64,000 nt of DNA. It comes from Candidatus Hydrogenedentota bacterium. Lineage in GTDB: Bacteria; Hydrogenedentota; Hydrogenedentia; Hydrogenedentales; JAEUWI01. Within the stretch, counting starts at the first letter, position 1; each line of letters starts with the position of its first letter. The notes beneath the pieces were generated by a model. The model searched no databases and had not been told where the DNA came from. It saw nothing but the letters and a program-made list of their open reading frames with translations. Of the stretch, positions 17,189-24,546 are shown piece by piece. A program made the translations under genes and the position numbers. The stretch covers positions 35,370-99,369 of the forward strand of contig JAEUWI010000024.1 of assembly GCA_016791475.1 (NCBI GenBank). Direction: 5' to 3'.

Positions 17189-17245
17189 GCTCGCGTTTAA
17201 CAATCTATATTCAAAGCACCCGATGGGGTGGGGTTCACCCCGGGC

Positions 17246-17485
17246 TTAAAGCTTAGACTGTATATACTTAATCGCGTCCCCGACGGTTTCAATCTGGTTT
17301 GCATCATCATCGATATCGATGTTGAATTCTTCTTCCAGGGCCATCAAGAGCTCGGTAAGGTCGAGGGAATCGGCCCCAAGATCTTCCATAAACCCAGCAC
17401 TTTCAACCACTTCGTCGGCACTTTTGTCAAGACGCTCGGCAATAATATCTTTAATTGTTGCTGCTACATCTGCTTCGCTTGCCAT
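17246..17485 (-). CDS. acpP: Acyl carrier protein
   Basis: A 79-residue acidic protein that carries growing fatty acids on a phosphopantetheine arm. The attachment serine is S40 in DLGADSLDLTELLMALEE. The ribosome site AAAGGAGGTG lies six bases before the ATG at 17485, the strongest in the window. It is the first gene of the acpP-fabF-rnc operon and has its own promoter just upstream. Confidence 0.97.
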   Translation of the reverse strand: MASEADVAATIKDIIAERLDKSADEVVESAGFMEDLGADSLDLTELLMALEEEFNIDIDDDANQIETVGDAIKYIQSKL

Positions 17486-17539
17486 AGACTACACCTCCTT
17501 TCAAATACGGTTTCGCCACAGGATCCATTTTGAACTGTA

Positions 17540-17569
17540 AGTATATCCTTTACATATCCTTAAGTTCAA
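17540..17569 (-). promoter_or_regulatory. Sigma-70 type promoter of acpP
   Basis: On the minus strand TTGAAC (17564-17569) and TATACT (17540-17545) are 18 bases apart, with a start expected near 17533, about 48 bases before the acpP ATG. An 8-bp perfect hairpin at 17576-17583 / 17588-17595 just upstream may end the preceding transcript. Confidence 0.65.
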
Positions 17570-17660
17570 CCTGAAGCGACGGAAAAATCCGTCGCGGCCC
17601 CCTGGGAAGGCGGGACGGCTTTCCCCTGGGAATCGGCAACCGTATCTGGTCTCGGAGATG

Positions 17661-17774
17661 TCAGCCCCGCGCTTTGAGGGCCATAATGGCGATCGCGAAG
17701 GGGATCATCGCGATAAACCACCACTTATAAACCACCACAAAATTGATTACATCATTCAGGGAAATCCCGAACAT
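17661..17774 (-). CDS. Small 37-residue membrane protein
   Basis: A short frame starting MFGISLNDVINF and ending MALKARG. A hydrophobic segment covers about residues 9-32 with a K-W-W interruption (VYKWWFIAMIPFAIAIM), and the C-terminus is basic. The ribosome site GGGAGGAG is seven bases before the ATG, better than most genes here. It follows the cysteine-rich membrane gene by 34 bases on the same strand and is probably co-transcribed with it. The family is not recognised. Confidence 0.6.
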   Translation of the reverse strand: MFGISLNDVINFVVVYKWWFIAMIPFAIAIMALKARG

Positions 17775-17808
17775 CCAATCACTCCTCCCAGGTTCCTTGG
17801 TTTAAATA

Positions 17809-18549
17809 TCACAGCCACCGGGCCGCCCCGAGCAGTCCGGCAAATCCGAGGGCACTCAAACCGACCAACAAGGCCACCCGGCACCAGGTCCGGGCCGGAA
17901 TCGCCTCTTTTGAGAACGCGCCGGGCGCGGTCCATACTACAGTCCCGAAGGAAATCAGCAGCGCGACGCCGTTGAGAATACCATCCTCCATGGCCGATTC
18001 CGACTGACCCCGAGCGGCGAAGCACAGGACCCAACTGACGACACCCATTCCCAGGCCGCCCAGCCAGGGTGGGGTGCGGGTCGATGCGCTACCGGTCAGT
18101 ACCCGTGCATTCAACGCATCCGCGTCGGCCAGGGGACCCCGATTCACCACAATTGGGGAGCGTCCAGACTCTTGAGCCGGGTGCTCGGGCTCCTCGGGTC
18201 GGAAATCGGGAATGGGCGCGGCCAGGGGCCCCATGTCCCGGGCCAGGGCTTCAAAACTCAGGTTTTCGGTCTTGGGCGCGTGCCGGTGGTGCTTGCGGGT
18301 CTTGCCGCCCAAGGCGGCCTCTTCGGCCCGGCGCTCACGGAGTTCTTTGGATTGGCGCGCACGTTTGTCATAGTGAAGGACCACGCAGGACACGCATATA
18401 TTGCGGCCGCTACTGGTGCGCTGGAGGTGGCTCCGGCAGGCGATTTTTCCGCATTGGGAGCACGTTCGGCCGCAGACCTCGCACAACAGGGTCTCGCATT
18501 CGCCGCAGTACCCCACCGCACTGCGCACGCCACATTCTGCACATTCCAT
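17809..18549 (-). CDS. Cysteine-rich zinc-ribbon protein with C-terminal membrane helices
   Basis: A 246-residue protein. Residues 1-60 contain about six CxxC-type pairs (MECAECG, GYCGECETLLCEVCG, TCSQCGKIACRSH, NICVSC), resembling a B-box/zinc-ribbon binding two or more zinc ions. A charged middle follows, then two hydrophobic segments at about 165-185 and 190-245. The second ATG (18549) is used because AAAGGA is six bases upstream of it and abuts the first. The family was not recognised; a membrane-tethered adaptor is a guess. Confidence 0.65.
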   Translation of the reverse strand: MECAECGVRSAVGYCGECETLLCEVCGRTCSQCGKIACRSHLQRTSSGRNICVSCVVLHYDKRARQSKELRERRAEEAALGGKTRKHHRHAPKTENLSFEALARDMGPLAAPIPDFRPEEPEHPAQESGRSPIVVNRGPLADADALNARVLTGSASTRTPPWLGGLGMGVVSWVLCFAARGQSESAMEDGILNGVALLISFGTVVWTAPGAFSKEAIPARTWCRVALLVGLSALGFAGLLGAARWL

Positions 18550-18848
18550 CGTCATTCCTTTGTCGCGCAGACCAGGTCCGCATGCGACGCGCCGTTCTCG
18601 ACTGGATTGGTGTCCTGATTATACAATTCAGCCCGGCACTCGGCAAGCGCCCGGTGAGGACCCACTCCGATATGGAAAGGCCCGATGTATCGGGTAGTCG
18701 GCTTACGCATCCCGGCATACGCGCGGCGCTGGAGGCGACGCACCGCGCACGCTTACTCAGACACGAACGTCTGAGTCCCTTGAGCCGCGCTTCCCTATCC
18801 GCTACGCTATTGCCGTTTCCACTGCAAACGCAACGAGAGAGCGAGCCT
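18550..18848. other. Divergent intergenic region
   Basis: About 300 bases between two divergent starts. The frame of the downstream hydrolase remains open through this stretch, but the residues there match nothing. No clear promoter or RNA structure was identified. Confidence 0.3.
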
Positions 18849-20024
18849 ATGACCACACCCACCCTGTTCGACACCCGAATTCGCCTGGTCCAGCATCTGC
18901 TGAAGCAGCGCGGCTGGGATGGCATTTTGATCAACCGCGCGGACAACTTCGCCATGGCCACGGGGGGGAAGCGCAATTACGTGTCGACCCACTGCGATGT
19001 GGGAGCCTGCGGCATATTCGTACCCGCCGGAGCCCCCCCCCACTACGCGGGCAACGCGATCGAAATGACGCGGATCATGGATGAGGAGTTGAGCAGCCCG
19101 GCGTGTTATGCGTCGCCCTTTCGCTGGTTCGACGAGAGCGCGGCGGACTGGTGCCGGGAACGCTTTGCGGGCAATCTGGTTTCGGATGATGGCACGCTCG
19201 GTCCCAATGTTCACGGGGAATTGGCCCCCCTGCGGAGCATGCTGCTGCCGGAGGAGTGCGAGCAGTATCGCGAACTTGGCCGCCTGGCGGCGGACGCGAT
19301 GGAGGCGACGCTGGCGAGTATCGAGGTGGGCACGTCGGAGAACGATATCAGCGCGCGCCTTATCTACGAGGGGCAGCGCCGGGGTTGTCAGGTGCCGGTG
19401 AGTCTGGTGGCGGCGGATGAGCGGATTACGCGTTATCGCCACCCCCTGCCCACGCTGCCGGGCACGGTGCATGAGCGAAACGTGAAGCGCTACGTCATGG
19501 TGGTGGCCGGCATGATCCGCGGGGGACTCTCTGTGTCGCTCACACGCTTCAAGCAGGTGGACACGCTGGACCCCGCGATAACGGATGCCTTCGCGCGAAT
19601 TTGTGCGGTGGATGCGTGTATGCAGGAGGCGACCATGCCCGGCCGCACGCTCGGCGATGTATTTGTCGCGTGCCAGGATGCCTACCGGCGTTTCGGCTTC
19701 GTGGAGAACGAGTGGCATAACCATCACCAGGGCGGCAGCACGGGATTCGCGGGGCGAACCTGTAAGGCCACGCCGGGCGAGATATTTCCCTGCCTCGACG
19801 CCAACTGGGCCGAAGATTTTCGAAAGGGTGCGGACCTGGACGTACCCGTGGCCACGGCCTTCGCCTGGAACCCTTCCGCACCCGGCGTGAAATCGGAGGA
19901 TACCTTCCTGTTGCATGAGGATGGGCGAAAGGAGATACTTTCCAGCACTCCGGGATTGCCGCGGGTTGACTTGGAAGGAATTCTCGGACGTCCGACGGCG
20001 GTGGTGAAATCGGGGATCGGTTGA
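18849..20024 (+). CDS. M24-type pita-bread hydrolase lacking most metal ligands
   Basis: A 391-residue protein with the two-domain layout of Xaa-Pro aminopeptidase/creatinase relatives: an N-terminal creatinase-like domain (residues 1-130) and a pita-bread domain (145-380). In place of the usual metal aspartates it has VMVVAG (216-221) and SVSLTRF (228-234). The penultimate glutamate is replaced in FAWNPSAPG, while E350 in GVKSEDTF is kept. It is therefore unlikely to be a normal dinuclear metallopeptidase; a metal-free creatinase-like role is possible. It precedes a PhyH dioxygenase by 50 bases on the same strand. The start is the ATG at 18849, the first with family similarity. Confidence 0.7.
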   Translation: MTTPTLFDTRIRLVQHLLKQRGWDGILINRADNFAMATGGKRNYVSTHCDVGACGIFVPAGAPPHYAGNAIEMTRIMDEELSSPACYASPFRWFDESAADWCRERFAGNLVSDDGTLGPNVHGELAPLRSMLLPEECEQYRELGRLAADAMEATLASIEVGTSENDISARLIYEGQRRGCQVPVSLVAADERITRYRHPLPTLPGTVHERNVKRYVMVVAGMIRGGLSVSLTRFKQVDTLDPAITDAFARICAVDACMQEATMPGRTLGDVFVACQDAYRRFGFVENEWHNHHQGGSTGFAGRTCKATPGEIFPCLDANWAEDFRKGADLDVPVATAFAWNPSAPGVKSEDTFLLHEDGRKEILSSTPGLPRVDLEGILGRPTAVVKSGIG

Positions 20025-20074
20025 CCGTTGACCGTTGAGAATGATCAAAGAAAACGCCTGGGAGTTGAGCCGCC

Positions 20075-20863
20075 ATGGAAACCGCACTTTCGCCGCGCGC
20101 GATCTATGATCGGGATGGATTTGTAATCTTCCGGGACGTTCTTGACGCGGACCTCATCGCCGAAGCGAACGCCCATGTGGACTGGCTGCTGGCGAAGCAC
20201 CCCGATTTACGGCCCGAGCAGCTCCACCACTATTTGTGCCAGCACGATCCTTTCTGGATCCGGCTGGTGAGCGATGAGCGCCTGCTGGATCTTGCGGAGC
20301 AGTTCATCGGCCCGGACATTGCCTTGTATGGCACCCACTACATCTGCAAGCCGCCCTTTGACGGTCAGGCGGTGCTGTGGCATCAGGATGGAAGCTATTG
20401 GCCCTTGGAGCCGATGGAGGTGGTTACACTCTGGCTGGCCCTGACGGACACCACCCCGGAGAATGGCTGCATGCGGGTCATCCCCGGAACACAGGGCATG
20501 GACCTTCAGGCGCTCATGCAGCGGACCGATGTGCCCAATGTACTGAACTCGGGGATGGACGAGGCGATCGTGGACGAGAACGCTGCGGTGGACTGCGTCA
20601 TGGGTCCGGGCGACGTCTCGGTCCACCACCCCAACGTGATCCATGGTTCGAACGCCAACACTTCGGCGCGGTGGCGGCGCGGGCTCACGATTCGCTATAT
20701 TCCGACCTCAACGCGGATTTGTCTGGATACGCCGGAAATTCACCCGAGCGCCTTCCACCTGCGGGGAAGAGACCCGGGCGGCGTGAACCGTTACAATCCC
20801 CGCCCGGTCTACGTGGAGGGGGAATGGATGCCATTCCGGGGCTGCGAGGATTGGCGGGGCTGA
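20075..20863 (+). CDS. Phytanoyl-CoA dioxygenase (PhyH) family protein
   Basis: A 262-residue Fe(II)/2-oxoglutarate oxygenase. The iron facial triad is H103 and D105 in WHQDGSYW and H190 in NVIHGSNANTS; R207 in RGLTIRYIP is the likely 2-oxoglutarate contact. GGGAG lies ten bases before the ATG. These enzymes hydroxylate varied small molecules; the substrate is unknown. The adjacent pita-bread hydrolase suggests a small catabolic pair. Confidence 0.87.
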   Translation: METALSPRAIYDRDGFVIFRDVLDADLIAEANAHVDWLLAKHPDLRPEQLHHYLCQHDPFWIRLVSDERLLDLAEQFIGPDIALYGTHYICKPPFDGQAVLWHQDGSYWPLEPMEVVTLWLALTDTTPENGCMRVIPGTQGMDLQALMQRTDVPNVLNSGMDEAIVDENAAVDCVMGPGDVSVHHPNVIHGSNANTSARWRRGLTIRYIPTSTRICLDTPEIHPSAFHLRGRDPGGVNRYNPRPVYVEGEWMPFRGCEDWRG

Positions 20864-21019
20864 GCGGTGGCGGCCCCACGGCCCCCGACTGCAAAAGATT
20901 GCCTGGGTAATGTCGCCCTGCTATCATAGGGCAGGTTACGCTGCCTGGATCGCGCCTGCAGCCGCAGCGGGCAAGGGTGGCACGGCATAGTAATGCACGG
21001 CGTAAGAGCAATTCATTTC

Positions 21020-21976
21020 ATGGATAAGCAATTGACCGATCACGATACCCAAGACTCCATCGAAGCTGTCACGAATGTAGATTCCACCATGTACCTTCAG
21101 CCCGCCGTGGCGGCGGCAAGTCCGGCCCATCGTGTCCGGGCGAGCCTCATTGTGCTTGCGGGCTGGGAGATTGGGAAAGAAATCGAGGTTTCGGCCAGGT
21201 CCATGGTGCTGGGCCGTTCGGTGGACTGCGACACCTGTATCAATTCCCCCTCCGTCTCGCGGCAGCATGCCCAGATCGAGCTGGTGGAAGAAAATGACGA
21301 GCGTTATTTCCGGGTGACGGACCTGGGCAGCAGCAACGGCACCCACGTCAACAATACGCGCACCGCGACCACCCGTCTCCACGACGGGGACAAGGTCAAG
21401 ATGGGCGATGTGCTCTTCAAGTTTGTGCTGCAGGACGAAATCGACTCTCAGTTCCATCAGCATGTCCACCGCCTGATTCACTACGATCAACTGACGGGGC
21501 TCCTGACCATGGAAGCCTTCCGCACGCGGCTGGTGGAAGAGTTGCGCCTGGCCCGCCCCGGAATGAACTTTTGCCTGGCGATGACCGATCTCGATGGCCT
21601 GAAGAAGGTCAACGATACCCACGGACACCTGGCGGGGCGCATGGTGGTGGGCGGAATGGGCCGCATCATCCGGGAATCGGTACGTCCGGAAGACCACGCG
21701 GGCCTCTATGGGGGCGACGAAGCCATTATTCTTTTCCCCAATGCAACGCTCGCGGAGGCCAAAGAAATTGCAGAGTCGCTCCGGGCCGGGATAGAGAATT
21801 ACCCTTTCGAGCACCACGGACAGGCGGTTCGTGTGACGATCAGCCAGGGGCTGGCGGAATTCCCAGGCCACGGCACGACACCCGAGTTGCTGATCGCGGC
21901 GGCGGACCGGGCGCTTTACGCCGCGAAGGCCGCGGGTCGCAACTGCGTGCGCACGGCACCCTATCCGGAGGCTTAA
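21020..21976 (+). CDS. FHA domain - GGDEF diguanylate cyclase
   Basis: A 318-residue soluble signalling protein. Residues 40-135 form a forkhead-associated phosphothreonine-binding domain (LGRSVDCD, SVSRQHAQIE, LGSSNGTHVNN). Residues 155-315 form a GGDEF domain that would make cyclic-di-GMP. The active-site motif is GGDEA (231-235) rather than GGDEF/GGEEF. An inhibitory I-site RxxD is intact (R222, D225, five residues before). I used the ATG at 21020; one at 20993 is also in frame. The next gene starts 4 bases after the stop, so they are coupled. Confidence 0.88.
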   Translation: MDKQLTDHDTQDSIEAVTNVDSTMYLQPAVAAASPAHRVRASLIVLAGWEIGKEIEVSARSMVLGRSVDCDTCINSPSVSRQHAQIELVEENDERYFRVTDLGSSNGTHVNNTRTATTRLHDGDKVKMGDVLFKFVLQDEIDSQFHQHVHRLIHYDQLTGLLTMEAFRTRLVEELRLARPGMNFCLAMTDLDGLKKVNDTHGHLAGRMVVGGMGRIIRESVRPEDHAGLYGGDEAIILFPNATLAEAKEIAESLRAGIENYPFEHHGQAVRVTISQGLAEFPGHGTTPELLIAAADRALYAAKAAGRNCVRTAPYPEA

Positions 21977-21980
21977 GCTC

Positions 21981-22778
21981 TTGGACGGCACGGCGACGCC
22001 GGCGCTGATCACGCTCACCTCGGACTTTGGCTACCGGGATCCGTGGACGGCCTGCATGAAGGGGGTCATACTCTCTATCGCGCCGGAAAGCCGGATCCTG
22101 GACCTCAGCCACGGCATCGCGCCCCAGAATCTTCTTGAGGGCGCCCTCTTCCTGGCGGCGGCCCTCCCCACTTTTCCCGCCGGGACGATCCATGTCGGCG
22201 TTGTGGATCCCGGCGTGGGCACGGCGCGCAAACCCATTATCGCCCGTTGTGGCGGCCAGTACGTGATATGCCCGGACAACGGTCTGCTCACCCTCCTCGA
22301 ACGCACTCACCCGGTCGAGACGGCGGTTGCCATTGAGAATCCCACCCTTATGGCCTCAAACCCGAGTGCGACGTTTCACGGTCGCGACATCTTCGCCCCC
22401 GCCGCCGCCCACCTCGCGCTGGGCGTGCCCCTGGCGGATTTCGGCCCGGAAGTCGGCGAGCTCGTCAAGATCCCGATATCGGAGGCCACGCTGGACAAGA
22501 GCGGGCAGCTTCACGGCGAAGTGATCCACGTGGATCGCTTCGGCAACTGCATCACGAACATCGGACGGGATATGGTACCGGGTGACTCGGATTATCGCGT
22601 CCAAGTTGCCGCCGCCACCTTGCCCACGATTCTCCGGACCTATGGCGATGCCCCGCCCGGCACGCTGATGGCCCTTTTCGGCAGCAGCGGCCAACTGGAG
22701 ATTGCAATCTCCATGGACAGCGCGGCGCGGACGCTCCAGCTTGATCCGGGCACGCCCGTCACGTTATATCATCCCTGA
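21981..22778 (+). CDS. SAM hydroxide adenosyltransferase (DUF62/SAM_adeno_trans family)
   Basis: A 265-residue protein of the family that splits S-adenosylmethionine to adenosine and methionine using hydroxide, related to fluorinase and chlorinase. Motifs seen are TLTSDFGYRDPW, DLSHGIAPQ, GVVDPGVGTARKPI, CPDNGLL and TFHGRDIFAPAAA, then the C-terminal domain with VDRFGNCITNI. The start codon is TTG at 21981 with GGAGG nine bases upstream inside the preceding gene. Its link to the cyclic-di-GMP gene is by position only. Confidence 0.88.
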   Translation: MDGTATPALITLTSDFGYRDPWTACMKGVILSIAPESRILDLSHGIAPQNLLEGALFLAAALPTFPAGTIHVGVVDPGVGTARKPIIARCGGQYVICPDNGLLTLLERTHPVETAVAIENPTLMASNPSATFHGRDIFAPAAAHLALGVPLADFGPEVGELVKIPISEATLDKSGQLHGEVIHVDRFGNCITNIGRDMVPGDSDYRVQVAAATLPTILRTYGDAPPGTLMALFGSSGQLEIAISMDSAARTLQLDPGTPVTLYHP

Positions 22779-22801
22779 AAACGCAAACGGAGGCTGGCAG
22801 C

Positions 22802-23506
22802 ATGAAGATTATTGTCACGGGAGCCAGCCGGGGTCTGGGCAAGGGCATTGCCCGCTATCTCGCCGCCGCAGGACACACCGTGGGGATGCTCGCGCGATCC
22901 GCTGAACTGCTCAAGCGACTGCAGGAGGAGTTTACGGCCTATGGCGTCCATCATCCGGCCGTCGCCTGCGACCTGCGCGATCCCCTGGCAACCGAGCGCG
23001 CCATGGCGGAACTCCTTCAACGCCTGGGCGGGGTGGACGCCCTCATCAACAACGCCGGCCTCGTGATTCGAAAGGATTGCTTTTCCCTGAGCCTGGATGA
23101 GTGGCACGACATGGTCAACACGAACATCAACGGGCTCTTCTACGCGACGCGTGCTGTGCTGGAGCCGATGAAAGCCCAGGGCTCAGGCCATATCATCAAC
23201 ATCTCTTCAATTTCAGGGCGTCTACCGCTCGCGGGCGGGAGCGCCTACGCCGCGACGAAATTCGCATGCACCGGCTTCTCCCAGTCGCTTTTTCTCGAAG
23301 TGCGCGACTACGGGATCAAGGTAACGACCCTCTACCCCGGTTCGGTAAATTCAAAATCCCACCGGCACAATCCCGACGAAGACCACTCGTGGAAGGTGTC
23401 TCCCGCAGAAGTGGGCCAGGCCTGCCTTGACGTCCTCGAAACCCGGCCCGGGATGTGCATCAGCGAACTCGAAATCCGCCCGCTCTCGCGGCCGCCCCAG
23501 GGTTGA
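22802..23506 (+). CDS. Short-chain dehydrogenase/reductase
   Basis: A 234-residue classical SDR. The cofactor motif TGASRGLG is at residues 6-13, NNAG at 83-86, and the catalytic set is about S136/S138 with Y149 and K153 in YAATK. R33 after the second strand hints at NADP(H). GGAGG lies seven bases before the ATG. It follows the SAM hydrolase by 23 bases and precedes the DUF72 gene by 5, so the run is one operon. Substrate unknown. Confidence 0.9.
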   Translation: MKIIVTGASRGLGKGIARYLAAAGHTVGMLARSAELLKRLQEEFTAYGVHHPAVACDLRDPLATERAMAELLQRLGGVDALINNAGLVIRKDCFSLSLDEWHDMVNTNINGLFYATRAVLEPMKAQGSGHIINISSISGRLPLAGGSAYAATKFACTGFSQSLFLEVRDYGIKVTTLYPGSVNSKSHRHNPDEDHSWKVSPAEVGQACLDVLETRPGMCISELEIRPLSRPPQG

Positions 23507-23511
23507 GTGCC

Positions 23512-24342
23512 ATGCGCTGGCAAGCAGAACATCTTCGCCTCGGCACCTGCAGTTGGACCGCGAAGGGCTGGGAGGACGCCTTCTACGCGAAGGGTACCAA
23601 GGCCACGGATTATATCGCGGCCTACGGCCAGCGCTTTTCGAGCGTGGAAGTGGATGCGAGCTTCTACGGCGTGCCGCGCGAATCCACGTTGGAGCACTGG
23701 CGCGACGCCACGCCCGAAGGATTCGTCTTCGCGGCGAAGGCGCCGAAGGAAATCACCCATGATCGCTTCCTTTTGGGGTGCGAACGGCCTTTGCAAAGTT
23801 TCCTCAAGGCCATGTCAATCCTGGGCGAGAAGTGCGGACCCCTGCTCTTTCAATTCCCCTATTTCGCCCAGCGCACCGGCGTGGACCTGCACCACTTCCT
23901 GGACAAACTGGCGGCTTTCCTGCCGCTCCTGCCCGAATCGGAATTCAGGTTTGCCCTGGAAGTGCGCAACAAAGGGTGGATATCCGCCCCGTTGCTGGAC
24001 TTGCTGCACCACCACAATATCGCGCTCGCGCTCATCGATCATCCCTGGATGAGCCGCCCGAAGCAGCTCTTCCACACCCAGGGCATCCACACCGCAGACT
24101 TCATGTACATCCGCTGGCTCGGCGACCGCAAGGGCATCGAAGAAAAGACCAAGGTGTGGAAAGAAGTCGTGGTCAACAAGGACGATCTCACCGCGGAATG
24201 GATTCCGCCGATTCAGGCCGCACTGGAGAAGGAGCTTCGGGTCTACGGGTATGTGAACAACCACTACTCAGGCTATGCGCCCCATGATGTGGGCGTCCTG
24301 GAGGACGCATTGCGCGACTGGCTTCCGGTGCGGGGGGCATAG
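23512..24342 (+). CDS. DUF72 (YecE-like) family protein
   Basis: A 276-residue protein of the YecE/DUF72 TIM-barrel-like family, widespread and of unknown biochemical role. Motifs include LRLGTCSWTAKGW at the N-terminus, FSSVEVDASFYGVP, FVFAAKAPKEITHD, GPLLFQFPYF, LEVRNKGW, and VYGYVNNHYSGYAP near the end. The start is the ATG at 23512. It closes the plus-strand operon and is followed by a strong terminator. Confidence 0.88.
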   Translation: MRWQAEHLRLGTCSWTAKGWEDAFYAKGTKATDYIAAYGQRFSSVEVDASFYGVPRESTLEHWRDATPEGFVFAAKAPKEITHDRFLLGCERPLQSFLKAMSILGEKCGPLLFQFPYFAQRTGVDLHHFLDKLAAFLPLLPESEFRFALEVRNKGWISAPLLDLLHHHNIALALIDHPWMSRPKQLFHTQGIHTADFMYIRWLGDRKGIEEKTKVWKEVVVNKDDLTAEWIPPIQAALEKELRVYGYVNNHYSGYAPHDVGVLEDALRDWLPVRGA

Positions 24343-24355
24343 CGCGCCGAAACCG

Positions 24356-24388
24356 GGCCGGAAATCGCGCGCCCTTCCGGCCGATTTT
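24356..24388 (+). terminator. Rho-independent terminator after the DUF72 gene
   Basis: An 8-bp perfect stem (24356-24363 / 24375-24382) with an 11-base loop, followed by GATTTTCT. It ends the operon running from about 21.0 kb and isolates the sensor kinase. Confidence 0.75.
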
Positions 24389-24546
24389 CTATTCTGGTTG
24401 TTCGTGTGTAGAATAGGGACGACGCAGGCAGTAACACGTCCCCAATTCAAGAACAAGCCAATCACCCCGCTTGTGGCCCCATGCCGCGTGGACTTCGAAT
24501 GCGGAGTCCGGGAATTACGGTGGAGCCACAGGGAGTTTCAGATACG

